Source: CAYOHY01 sp964403885
Lineage (GTDB): Bacteria > Actinomycetota > Coriobacteriia > Anaerosomatales > PHET01
NCBI GenBank assembly: GCA_964403885.1
Contig: CAYOHY010000077.1
Span: 1-6,943, forward strand
Direction of reading: 5' to 3'
DNA length: 6,943 nt
The notes under the pieces are model-generated. The model saw only the letters and a list, made by a program, of their open reading frames with translations, searched no databases and was not told the origin of the DNA. Both the position numbers and the translations under genes were made by a program. Numbering within the stretch: position 1 is the first letter of the stretch; each line of letters opens with the position of its first letter. Shown here piece by piece: positions 1-6,254 of this stretch.

Positions 1-1
1 C

Positions 2-799
2 GGGCGCCGGGAGTTCGAGGACTTCCGGCGCCTCATCCACGATGTCTCGGGCATCTCGCTGGGCGACAACAAAGACGCGCTGCTCGCGGCGCGTGTGGCT
101 CGGCGGATGCGTGCGCTCGACATCGCCGATCACGGCGACTATCTCGATCACGTGTTGGCGGACCACTCCGGTGACGAGCTGCGTCACCTCATCGACGCCG
201 TGTCCACCAACGTCACGAGCTTCTTCCGAGAGCCGGCCCACTTCGATGCGCTCGCACACCGCCTGCGAGAGGTGGCAGCGCGCGGCACCACGGAGATACG
301 GCTCTGGTCGGCGGCGTGTTCGTCGGGCGAGGAACCCTACAGCATGGCGATGGTGGCCGCCGATGCGCTGGCCGATCGTGCCGTGCGAGTTCGCATCTTG
401 GCCACCGACATCAACGGCGAGATTCTGGAGCGCGCTCGGACCGGTCGCTACGATCCCGAGAAGATCGTGACCGTGCCGCGCGAGTACGCGGGCCGCTACC
501 TGCGCAAGGCGTCAGGCGGGCAGTGGGAGGTCGTGCCGCAGCTCAGGAGCATGATCTCGTTCACGCGCATCAACCTGTCGGCCCCGCCGTTTCCTATGCG
601 CGGGCCGTTCGAGACGATCATGTGCCGCAACGTGATGATCTACTTTGGCAAGCCCACGCGTCAGCGGCTGGTCACGGACATGGAGCGCCTGGTCGCACCC
701 GGCGGCCTGCTCATGCTGGGGCACGCCGAGAGCCTCGCCGGCATCGACACCGGTCTCAAGGCCGTCGCACCCGCGGTCTATCGCAGGCCGGAGGTGTGA
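2..799 (+). CDS. cheR: CheR, chemotaxis receptor methyltransferase (5' partial)
   Basis: SAM-dependent methyltransferase that adds methyl groups to glutamates of methyl-accepting chemotaxis proteins during adaptation. The reading frame is open from the left edge, and the visible 265 residues begin within the family's N-terminal helical domain (EFEDFRRLIHDVSGISL), so probably only about ten residues are missing. A GTG at 95 and an ATG at 107 are internal and are not the start. Visible motifs, counted from the first full codon, are NVTSFFRE at about 70-77, the SAM-binding stretch WSAACSSGEEPYS at about 102-114, ATDIN further on, and CRN (208-210) followed by VMIYF, all typical of CheR. The protein ends shortly after the catalytic domain, with no extra C-terminal domain. 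It is the first visible gene of the che operon, and the cheD ribosome binding site lies inside its last codons. The identification is secure from motif order and from the neighbours cheD and cheB. Confidence 0.96.
   Translation, partial: GRREFEDFRRLIHDVSGISLGDNKDALLAARVARRMRALDIADHGDYLDHVLADHSGDELRHLIDAVSTNVTSFFREPAHFDALAHRLREVAARGTTEIRLWSAACSSGEEPYSMAMVAADALADRAVRVRILATDINGEILERARTGRYDPEKIVTVPREYAGRYLRKASGGQWEVVPQLRSMISFTRINLSAPPFPMRGPFETIMCRNVMIYFGKPTRQRLVTDMERLVAPGGLLMLGHAESLAGIDTGLKAVAPAVYRRPEV
790..796 (+). promoter_or_regulatory. Ribosome binding site of cheD
   Basis: GGAGGTG lies inside the last cheR codons, and its GGAGG core ends six bases before the cheD ATG. It is a near-perfect Shine-Dalgarno sequence and fixes the cheD start at 801. 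The cheR stop codon lies between it and the ATG, so cheD is likely translationally coupled to cheR. Confidence 0.8.
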
Positions 800-800
800 C

Positions 801-1289
801 ATGAACGTGCGGCGCGAGGAGCGTTCCGTGGGCGTGGGCGACGGCCTCGCCGCGGCCTCCGGCGACTTCCTGCTCGTCACCTTCGCGCTGGGTTCGTGCG
901 TGGGGCTCACCCTGTGGGACCCGGTCGCTCAGGTGGGCGGCATGCTCCACAGCCAGCTGCCCGTGTCCTACCAGCATGAGGCGCGTGCCGACGAGCACCC
1001 GTACCTGTTCACCGATCGCGGTGTCGCCGAGCTGCTGCGAGCCGTCTACAAGCTGGGCGCCAACAAGAGCCGCGTGGTCGCCAAGATCGCGGGCTGCGCC
1101 GAGCGAGCGGGCACCAACTCGTTTCGCGTTGGTCAGCGGAATCTGGCGGTCGCTCGACGCGTGCTGTGGAAGAACGACATCGTCATCGCCGGTGAGGACG
1201 TGGGTGGCGACGTGCCGCGCACGCTCTACCTGGACATGCTGACCGGCGAGACACTGGTTCGCTCGCAAGGCGAGATGCGGACCATCTGA
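801..1289 (+). CDS. cheD: CheD, chemoreceptor glutamine deamidase
   Basis: CheD hydrolyses specific glutamine side chains of chemoreceptors to glutamate, and in Bacillus/Thermotoga-type systems it also binds CheC or CheX-type phosphatases. The product is 162 aa, a normal length. The catalytic set is visible: Thr27 and Cys33 in VTFALGSCVG, and His50 in GGMLHSQLP. The Thr-Cys and Cys-His spacings (6 and 17) match the Thr21/Cys27/His44 triad described for Thermotoga CheD. Further family features are KIAGCA near residue 97, an NSFRVGQRN segment, and the end GEDVGGDVPRTLYLDMLTGE. The start is one base after the cheR stop and has a strong ribosome binding site. An in-frame ATG at 645 lies deep inside cheR and would add unrelated sequence, so it was not used. 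No stand-alone cheC is seen in the window; the next gene carries a CheX-like domain that is a possible partner. Confidence 0.96.
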   Translation: MNVRREERSVGVGDGLAAASGDFLLVTFALGSCVGLTLWDPVAQVGGMLHSQLPVSYQHEARADEHPYLFTDRGVAELLRAVYKLGANKSRVVAKIAGCAERAGTNSFRVGQRNLAVARRVLWKNDIVIAGEDVGGDVPRTLYLDMLTGETLVRSQGEMRTI

Positions 1290-1301
1290 AGGGAGACGGG
1301 C

Positions 1302-2129
1302 GTGGCGTACAACGTACTCATCGTCGACGACTCGGCCACCACGAGAACCATCGTGGCCAAGGCCCTGCGTCACTCGGGCATCTCGCTGGGGGAGGTCTTC
1401 AACGCCTCGGATGGCGTGGAGGCGCTCGAGCTGCTGAAGCACGAGTGGGTCGACATCGTCTTCGCCGATCTCAACATGCCGCGGATGAGCGGGGTCGAGA
1501 TGGTCGAGCACATGGCCGACAGCGACCTGCTCGCCACCATCCCGGTGGTGATCGTCTCCACCGAGGGGCGCCAGGAGCGCATCGATGCGCTGCTCAATCG
1601 CGGGGTCGCAGCGTTCCTGCGCAAGCCCTTCACGCCCGAGCAAGTGGGCGAGACCGCGCGAAAGCTCTTGGGTGACGCGAACGAAGGCGTGCCGGTCGAC
1701 GCGCTCGAGGAGGCGTTCTTTGGCGCCGTCGAGGGGTTCGCGATGATGGTCGCCGAGCCCCTGCAGGTAGTCCCCGAGCCGCCCATGGTCGCGGTGGTCG
1801 CACGCATGCGGGTGGTGGGGCCCGGCACCACCGGCGAGGTGGCGATCGCCGTGCCCGACTCGGCGTGCGGCATGATCGCCGAGATGGCGACCGGCGAATC
1901 GCACAGCGACACGCCATGCGACGCCCTCGCCGAGCTGCTCAACGTGACCGCAGGGCACTTGGTGGACAGTCTGCCCGGCGGCCCCTTCGTGCTCGAGCCG
2001 CCCACCTCGGCCACCACGGCGGGGGCCACGGCGTGGGACGAGGTCACGCGGATGTCGGTGTCGCTGGCGTTCGACCTTGAGGGCATGCCCTTGCTGTTGG
2101 GCGCCGAGATCTCGGAACGGTGGTCGTAG
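1302..2129 (+). CDS. Response regulator: CheY-like receiver fused to a CheX/CheC-like domain
   Basis: The product is 275 aa and starts at GTG, with AAGGGAG at 1289-1295 as ribosome binding site. Residues 3-123 are a complete receiver domain: acidic pair Asp9/Asp10, phosphoryl acceptor Asp56 (ADLNMPRMSG), Ser86 in VVIVST, and Lys108 in LRKPF, so it should be phosphorylated by CheA. Residues about 130-275 look like a CheX/CheC-type domain. A first helix (LEEAFFGAVEGFAMMVAE, 135-152) is followed by strands and by DALAELLNVTAGHLVDSLPG (207-226). That segment carries the D-x3-E-x2-N signature of CheC/CheX/FliY phosphatases, with Glu211 and Asn214 in the catalytic positions and prolines 19-20 residues on. 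The family pattern has a proline 22 residues on, so the match is good but not exact. I infer either a self-contained CheY with built-in phosphatase or a phosphatase controlled by its own receiver. It lies 12 bases after cheD and 3 before cheB. Confidence 0.85.
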   Translation: MAYNVLIVDDSATTRTIVAKALRHSGISLGEVFNASDGVEALELLKHEWVDIVFADLNMPRMSGVEMVEHMADSDLLATIPVVIVSTEGRQERIDALLNRGVAAFLRKPFTPEQVGETARKLLGDANEGVPVDALEEAFFGAVEGFAMMVAEPLQVVPEPPMVAVVARMRVVGPGTTGEVAIAVPDSACGMIAEMATGESHSDTPCDALAELLNVTAGHLVDSLPGGPFVLEPPTSATTAGATAWDEVTRMSVSLAFDLEGMPLLLGAEISERWS

Positions 2130-2132
2130 CCG

Positions 2133-3200
2133 GTGACCGCGCCGCGCGTCAGAGTGCTCGTCGTCGACGACTCAGCGGTCGTTCGTGAGGTGCTGTCCAA
2201 GGAGTTGGGCAACGACCCGGGCATCGAGGTCGTGGGCACGGCGAGCGATCCCTACATCGCGCGCGACAAGATCGTGGCGCTCGATCCGGACGTGCTCACG
2301 CTCGATCTGGAGATGCCGCGCATGGACGGCATCACCTTCCTGCGCCGCATCATGCGCTACCGGCCCATCCCGGTGGTGGTCGTGTCGAGCCTCACCCCTG
2401 AGGGCGGAGAGACCGCTCTCGATGCGCTCGCCGCAGGTGCGGTGGACGTGGTGGCCAAGCCGGGTCCGGCGTATTCGGTGGGCGAGATGTCGGCCGATCT
2501 GGCGGCGCGCGTGAAGGCCGCGGCCACGGCGAACGTGGGGCGCGCGCGTTGGAGCGCCGCGCAGGACCGCGAACGCATCGCGCCTGCGCGCCTGACGCGC
2601 ACGACCACCAAGGTGGTGGTGATCGGCGCGTCGACCGGCGGCACCCAGGCGCTCGCTCGCGTGATCTCCGCACTGCCCGCGAACGGTCCGGCGACCCTGA
2701 TCGTGCAGCACATGCCGGAGGGGTTCACTCGCTCCTTCGCCGAGAGGCTCGACGCCGAGTCCGCGATCCACGTGGTCGAGGCCGCCGATGGCGACCTGGT
2801 CACCCCGGGCAAGGTGCTGGTCGCGCCGGGCAACCTGCACCTGCTGCTGCGCCGCTCAGGCGCGACGTACCGGGTCGAGGTCAAGGACGGGCCGCCCGTG
2901 TCTCGACACCGTCCCTCGGTCGACGTGCTGTTCCGTTCGGCGGCGCAGGCGGCGGGGCGCAACGCGGTGGGCGTCCTGCTCACCGGAATGGGCACGGATG
3001 GTGCTTCTGGGCTGCTTGAGATGCGGCAGGCCGGAGCGGCGACCATCGCGCAAGATGAGGCGTCGAGCATCGTATGGGGCATGCCGGGCGAGGCGGTCTC
3101 AATGGGCGCGGCAGCTGAAGTACTCCCGTTGGGGTCGATTCCCGAGCGACTTGTGGCCCTGGCGTCAGAAGAGAGTCCCACCGGCGCGAAGCGCCGCTAG
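2133..3200 (+). CDS. cheB: CheB, chemotaxis protein-glutamate methylesterase/glutaminase
   Basis: CheB is a phosphorylation-activated enzyme that removes methyl esters from receptor glutamates (and can deamidate glutamines), opposing CheR. The product is 355 aa, the usual length. The N-terminal receiver (about 5-125) has Asp12/Asp13, phosphoryl acceptor Asp58 (TLDLEMPRMDG), Ser85 and Lys109 (AKPG). A linker of about 30 residues leads to the methylesterase domain (about 160-345). Its catalytic triad is clear: Ser167 in IGASTGG, His193 in VQHMPEGFT and Asp289 in GMGTDGASG, each three residues later than Ser164/His190/Asp286 of the E. coli enzyme. SRHRPSVDVLF (257-267) is also a family motif. 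The GTG start lies three bases after the preceding stop, with no strong ribosome binding site, so translational coupling is likely. It gives exactly the expected N-terminus, with the first receiver strand at residues 6-11. Confidence 0.97.
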   Translation: MTAPRVRVLVVDDSAVVREVLSKELGNDPGIEVVGTASDPYIARDKIVALDPDVLTLDLEMPRMDGITFLRRIMRYRPIPVVVVSSLTPEGGETALDALAAGAVDVVAKPGPAYSVGEMSADLAARVKAAATANVGRARWSAAQDRERIAPARLTRTTTKVVVIGASTGGTQALARVISALPANGPATLIVQHMPEGFTRSFAERLDAESAIHVVEAADGDLVTPGKVLVAPGNLHLLLRRSGATYRVEVKDGPPVSRHRPSVDVLFRSAAQAAGRNAVGVLLTGMGTDGASGLLEMRQAGAATIAQDEASSIVWGMPGEAVSMGAAAEVLPLGSIPERLVALASEESPTGAKRR

Positions 3201-3203
3201 CAG

Positions 3204-3217
3204 CGAAGAGGCGAGAG
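3204..3217 (+). promoter_or_regulatory. Ribosome binding site region of the Cys4-receiver gene
   Basis: The purine-rich stretch GAAGAGGCGAGAGC sits just before the ATG at 3220. Its GAGG lies about seven bases upstream of the start codon. It supports 3220 over any upstream start, because the frame upstream runs antiphase through cheB. Confidence 0.6.
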
Positions 3218-3219
3218 CG

Positions 3220-3858
3220 ATGAAGGATTGGTCCGGCGGAGGCACCTGCCCCAGGCACGAGCAGTGCGCGTTCTTCAACAGCGTGCGCGGGAGTGCACTG
3301 CTCAGAATCAAGTACGCGACCATGTATCCGTACTGCAAGGGCGGCAAGCACGAGTCGTGCATGCGCTGGTTCCTCATGGAGGGCGGCCGTCCGGTACCGG
3401 ACGATCTGCTGCCCGACGGCGGCAAGGACATGTTCGCCGCAGAGCTCCGCAATGTGGAGCCGTCGCCTCGCGCCCGCGTGCTCGTGGTCGACGACCTGCC
3501 GTTGTTCCGCAAGTCGCTCGTGACCATGGTCTCCAACGCCTGCGCCGGCTCCTGCCAGATCGTCGAGGCAGAGAGCGCCGAGGAAGCGTTGCAGCGACTG
3601 AGCGAGTCGCCCAACGGCTGGCAGCTCGTGGTGACCGACTACAACATGGGGGAGATGAACGGCTTCGACCTCATCATGCGCATGAGGATGAACCCCGCCC
3701 TCAGCGGATTGCCGGCCGTCGTGTTCAGCAGCGAGTCGGACCCGTCCGTGCAAGACCGTTGCACCGCCCTGCCGCGCGTCAGGTGGCTGCCCAAGCGGCC
3801 CAACCAGGAGCCTTTCGATGAGGCATGGCGCGCGCTCGTGCTGGAGCACAAGGCCTGA
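3220..3858 (+). CDS. Response regulator with N-terminal four-cysteine module and C-terminal receiver
   Basis: The product is 212 aa. Residues 1-68 form a compact module with four cysteines (Cys10, Cys16, Cys39, Cys47) in the order C-x5-C, then YC-x7-C, followed by MRWFLMEGG and VPDDLLPDGG. I recall modules of this shape (CP...CxFFN...YC...C.R.....VP..L.P) at the N-termini of various signalling proteins, but I cannot name the family with certainty. Bound metal, Fe-S or heme is possible but not shown. Residues about 85-208 are a receiver: Asp91/Asp92, acceptor Asp140 (VTDYNMGEMNG), Ser170 and Lys192. It is slightly unusual: Gly instead of Pro three residues after the acceptor Asp, Lys followed by Arg-Pro, and an extra Cys pair (CAGSC, 108-112). 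It follows cheB by 19 bases and probably ends the operon. There is no output domain, so it most likely acts by protein contact. The receiver call is firm; the role is not. Confidence 0.85.
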   Translation: MKDWSGGGTCPRHEQCAFFNSVRGSALLRIKYATMYPYCKGGKHESCMRWFLMEGGRPVPDDLLPDGGKDMFAAELRNVEPSPRARVLVVDDLPLFRKSLVTMVSNACAGSCQIVEAESAEEALQRLSESPNGWQLVVTDYNMGEMNGFDLIMRMRMNPALSGLPAVVFSSESDPSVQDRCTALPRVRWLPKRPNQEPFDEAWRALVLEHKA

Positions 3859-3859
3859 G

Positions 3860-3878
3860 CCATTCCGCACCATTCCGC
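3860..3878 (+). repeat. Short tandem repeat after the che operon
   Basis: The 9-base unit CCATTCCGC occurs twice with one base between copies (period 10), just after the stop codon at 3858 and upstream of the feo promoter. No function can be assigned. No terminator hairpin is visible between 3858 and the promoter, so che transcripts may read into feo. Confidence 0.6.
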
Positions 3879-3886
3879 GTGCGATG

Positions 3887-3916
3887 TTGACACCCGTGAG
3901 CGCCTCGGCATAGTAT
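3887..3916 (+). promoter_or_regulatory. Sigma70-type promoter of the feo operon
   Basis: TTGACA at 3887-3892 is a perfect -35 hexamer. An 18-base spacer follows, then TAGTAT at 3911-3916, a -10 hexamer with five of six consensus bases. The predicted transcription start is near 3923, leaving a leader of about 50 bases before feoA. The local A+T content is clearly higher than in the surrounding genes. This is the only convincing promoter in the window. Its position says that feoA, feoB and the small Cys-rich gene form an operon separate from che. Confidence 0.75.
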
Positions 3917-3929
3917 CTGCATACACTCT

Positions 3930-3949
3930 GACTTAGTACATGCTAAGTC
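3930..3949 (+). promoter_or_regulatory. Inverted repeat, likely operator for a metal-responsive repressor
   Basis: Perfect 7-base arms GACTTAG and CTAAGTC flank the 6-base spacer TACATG. The repeat begins 13 bases after the -10 box, at about +8 of the predicted transcript, where a bound repressor would block transcription. The TTAG...CTAA arms recall DtxR/IdeR/MntR-family sites, and feo genes are commonly repressed by such iron or manganese sensors or by Fur. The spacing does not match the classical 19-base DtxR box, so the identity of the regulator is open. Confidence 0.6.
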
Positions 3950-3960
3950 CGCAGGTCTCA

Positions 3961-3967
3961 CGAGGAG
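3961..3967 (+). promoter_or_regulatory. Ribosome binding site of feoA
   Basis: CGAGGAG, with GAGGAG ending seven bases before the ATG at 3975, is a strong Shine-Dalgarno sequence that decides the feoA start. Confidence 0.75.
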
Positions 3968-3974
3968 CCACACC

Positions 3975-4265
3975 ATGGCAGCACCGCACACCACAAACGC
4001 CGAGCAGGTCTGCGTGACCTGTCCGTTGTCGTCCGTCCGCAAGGGCGAACTCCTCGAGATCGTCTCGGTGGATGACGACCATGCGCGCGTGCAGGCCATG
4101 CGCTTTGGCATGTCGGCGGGGGCGTGCGTGGAGTGCATCACGCGTATCCCGGCCGGGCCCATCGTCCTCAAGAGCGGCCGTCAGGAGATCGCCGTGGGCC
4201 GCTCGCTCGCCGATCGCATCCAGGTCCGCAGGCGCGACGAGACCCCCCACGTCGCCGCGAGCTAG
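3975..4265 (+). CDS. feoA: FeoA, ferrous iron transport accessory protein
   Basis: FeoA is a small cytoplasmic SH3-like-fold protein required for, or modulating, Fe(II) uptake by FeoB. The product is 96 aa, slightly longer than the usual 75-85. The domain (about 18-85) reads LSSVRKGELLEIVSVD, then AMRFGMSAGACVECITRIPAGPIVLK, then EIAVGRSLADRIQV, which follows the FeoA pattern of a Gly after the first strand, a G-M/L-x-x-G turn, a P-x-G-P segment and a final A-x-x-I-x-V. Unusual for the family as I know it are two CxxC pairs: CVTC (Cys13, Cys16) in the N-terminal extension, and CVEC (Cys51, Cys54) inside the domain where FeoA usually has hydrophobic or polar residues. Together they could form a four-cysteine site. 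The gene is first in the feo operon, directly behind the promoter and inverted repeat. Confidence 0.9.
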   Translation: MAAPHTTNAEQVCVTCPLSSVRKGELLEIVSVDDDHARVQAMRFGMSAGACVECITRIPAGPIVLKSGRQEIAVGRSLADRIQVRRRDETPHVAAS

Positions 4266-4361
4266 CGCCGCACGCCTGCGCTGACCACTTCGCTTCCGTA
4301 CGTCCTCACACACTCACTCACCCGCACAAACGCGATTCTTCGATCCAAGGAGTCACCCCTC
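4266..4361 (+). other. feoA-feoB intergenic spacer
   Basis: This 96-base spacer is non-coding. Near its start a weak hairpin is possible (AGCGC at 4264-4268 with GCGCT at 4278-4282) but no T-run follows, so it is not a convincing terminator. From about 4283 to 4330 the + strand is rich in C and poor in G (CTCACACACTCACTCACCCG), unlike the rest of the window. The feoB ribosome binding site, AAGGAG, lies at 4347-4352. No second promoter is evident. Confidence 0.5.
4347..4352 (+). promoter_or_regulatory. Ribosome binding site of feoB
   Basis: AAGGAG with a nine-base gap to the ATG at 4362 is a near-ideal Shine-Dalgarno sequence. It sets the start of feoB so that the short Cys/His segment at residues 15-18 is included in the protein. 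Confidence 0.8.
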
Positions 4362-6254
4362 ATGGCCCGACCCGACGCAGACACCAGAAGCGCCGACGCC
4401 CTGTGCCACTGCCATCCCACCGGCACCGAGGCACGCGAAGGCGTGGACACCCTTGTGCTGGCCGGCAACCCCAACGTGGGCAAGTCCGTCGTCTTTGGCG
4501 CATTCACCGGCACCTACGTGGACGTGTCGAACTTCCCCGGCACCACGGTCGAGCTGACCCGCGGACGCTTTGGCGACATCGACGTGATCGACACGCCCGG
4601 TGTCTACGGTGTCTCGAGCTTCAACGATGAAGAGACCGTCGCGCGCGACATCATCTTGACCGGTGACGTGGTGGTGAACGTGGTCGACGCCGTGCACCTC
4701 GAGCGCGACCTGTTCCTCACGCTGCAGCTGGTCGACATGGGCAAGCGCATGGTCGTCGCGCTCAACATGGCCGATGAGGCCCGCAAGCGCGGCGTGGGCG
4801 TGGACCGAGACCTGCTCGAGGACCTGCTCGGCGTGCCGGTGATCGAGACGGTGGCTGTGGAGGGCAAGGGCCTCGACGAGCTCAAGGAGTCCATCTCGCG
4901 TGCGCGCATGGGCCACGCCGATCACCTGATCGAGACCGACATCGTGGAGATGGCCGCGCGCGTGGGTTCGCGCGCCGAGGCGCTCATGGTGCTCGAGGGC
5001 GACGCGATCGTGAGCGAGCGACACGGCATCGAGCCGGGCACCCAGCGCGACACGATCTACCTGCGCCGGCGTGACCGCGTCAATGACATCTGTCACCACG
5101 TCATCTCTGAGACCACGCAAGGCGCGTCGTTCTCGGCGAAGCTGAGCCAGTGGATGATGCACCCGCTCACCGGCATCCCCATGCTCTTTGGGCTGCTGTG
5201 GGCGATGTGGATCGTGCTGGGCCAGTGGATCGCCGGCGGACTGGTGGGCGTGCTCGAGGGGTTCATGAACGAGCACTACGTCCCCATGGTGCAGCAGGTG
5301 GTGGGACGCGTCTTCGCCGAGGGCTCGGCGATGTTCACCATTCTGGCCGGTGAGTTCGGCGTCCTGACCATGACGCCCACGTACCTGCTCGCGGTGATCC
5401 TGCCGCTCGTGGCCGGCTTCTACCTGTTGCTGTCGTTCCTGGAGGACTCGGGGTATCTGCCGCGCATCGCAGCGCTTGCCGATCGATCGCTCACCGCGGT
5501 GGGCCTCAACGGCCGAGCGGTCATCCCGCTGATCCTGGGGCTGGGATGCGTGACGATGGGCACGCTCACCACGCGCATCCTGGGCAGCAAGCGCGAGCGC
5601 TTCATCGCCACTGCGCTCATGGCCATCGCGGTGCCGTGCTCGGCGCAGATCGCGGTCATCACCGCGCTCATGGCCCGCACGGGCGCGGCGTACGCTCTCG
5701 CGTACGTGGGCTTCCTCGTCCTGATCTTCGGGGCCGTTGGCGCCGTGCTCAACCGCATGGTCCCCGGCCAGTCCACCGACCTGCTCATCGACCTTCCGTC
5801 GCTTCGTATGCCGCGCCTCGACAACGTTGTTCGCAAGAGCGGCACCAAGGTGTGGCACTTCATGCGCGAGGTGGCGCTGTTCTTCGCTGCCGGCGCGCTC
5901 ATCATCGGCGTGCTGCAGGTGACCGGCGTGCTCGACTGGATCATCACCGTGGCCGCTCCGCTCACCGTGGGTTGGCTCGGCCTTCCCGCCGAGGCCTCGA
6001 CGGCGTTCGTCATGGGCTTCGTGCGCAGGGACTTTGGCGCGGCGGGCTTCTTCCAGATGAACCTGTCCGACGCTCAGCTGCTGGTCGCGATGATCACCAT
6101 CACCCTGTTCGTGCCGTGCATCGCGAGCGCCATGGTCATCCTCAAGGAGCGCGGGACGCGCTACTTCGTGGGCCTGTTCATCGGCTCTGTGACGCTCGCC
6201 TTCGTGATGGGCGGCATCGTGTGGCGGCTGCTCCAGGTGCTGGGGGTGGCGTAG
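4362..6254 (+). CDS. feoB: FeoB, Fe(II) transporter with GTPase domain
   Basis: FeoB is the inner-membrane ferrous iron permease with a cytoplasmic GTP-binding domain. The product is 630 aa, shorter than the E. coli protein (773) but normal for compact FeoBs of anaerobes. The N-terminus carries CHCH (15-18). The GTPase has G1 GNPNVGKS (35-42), switch I with VSNFPGTTVE, G3 DTPG (77-80), G4 NMAD (135-138) and VAVEGKG as the G5 region. About eight hydrophobic segments follow from residue ~265 on. LLLSFLEDSGYLPR is a family hallmark. Gate 1 reads GLGCVTMGTLTTR (Cys396) instead of the common GCNVP form, followed by VPCSAQIAV (Cys426); gate 2 includes GFVRRDFGAAGFF and FVPCIASAMVILKERG (Cys586). 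I recall this variant and the VVFGAFTG stretch after G1 from FeoBs of anaerobic bacteria, which suggests a distinct subfamily. It shares the feoA promoter and is immediately followed by a Cys-rich gene. Confidence 0.97.
   Translation: MARPDADTRSADALCHCHPTGTEAREGVDTLVLAGNPNVGKSVVFGAFTGTYVDVSNFPGTTVELTRGRFGDIDVIDTPGVYGVSSFNDEETVARDIILTGDVVVNVVDAVHLERDLFLTLQLVDMGKRMVVALNMADEARKRGVGVDRDLLEDLLGVPVIETVAVEGKGLDELKESISRARMGHADHLIETDIVEMAARVGSRAEALMVLEGDAIVSERHGIEPGTQRDTIYLRRRDRVNDICHHVISETTQGASFSAKLSQWMMHPLTGIPMLFGLLWAMWIVLGQWIAGGLVGVLEGFMNEHYVPMVQQVVGRVFAEGSAMFTILAGEFGVLTMTPTYLLAVILPLVAGFYLLLSFLEDSGYLPRIAALADRSLTAVGLNGRAVIPLILGLGCVTMGTLTTRILGSKRERFIATALMAIAVPCSAQIAVITALMARTGAAYALAYVGFLVLIFGAVGAVLNRMVPGQSTDLLIDLPSLRMPRLDNVVRKSGTKVWHFMREVALFFAAGALIIGVLQVTGVLDWIITVAAPLTVGWLGLPAEASTAFVMGFVRRDFGAAGFFQMNLSDAQLLVAMITITLFVPCIASAMVILKERGTRYFVGLFIGSVTLAFVMGGIVWRLLQVLGVA

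Noticed and set aside
95..799. GTG at 95 as start of cheR
   Set aside because: The frame is open to the window edge and the upstream residues match the conserved CheR N-terminus, so the real start lies outside the window.
645..800. Upstream in-frame ATG that would extend cheD by 52 residues
   Set aside because: The extension overlaps cheR in another frame and has no family similarity. The ATG at 801 has an ideal ribosome binding site and gives the normal CheD length.
756..1958. 400-codon minus-strand open frame across cheD and the receiver-CheX gene
   Set aside because: Composition is of the same His/Arg/Gly-rich shadow type, and it lies opposite two well-identified genes.
2788..3219. N-terminal extension of the Cys4-receiver protein back into cheB
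   Set aside because: This part is an Arg/Cys/Ser-rich out-of-frame reading of cheB. The ATG at 3220 has a ribosome binding site and begins the recognisable module.
4264..4282. Possible intrinsic terminator after feoA
   Set aside because: The stem is only five base pairs with a nine-base loop and no T-run follows.
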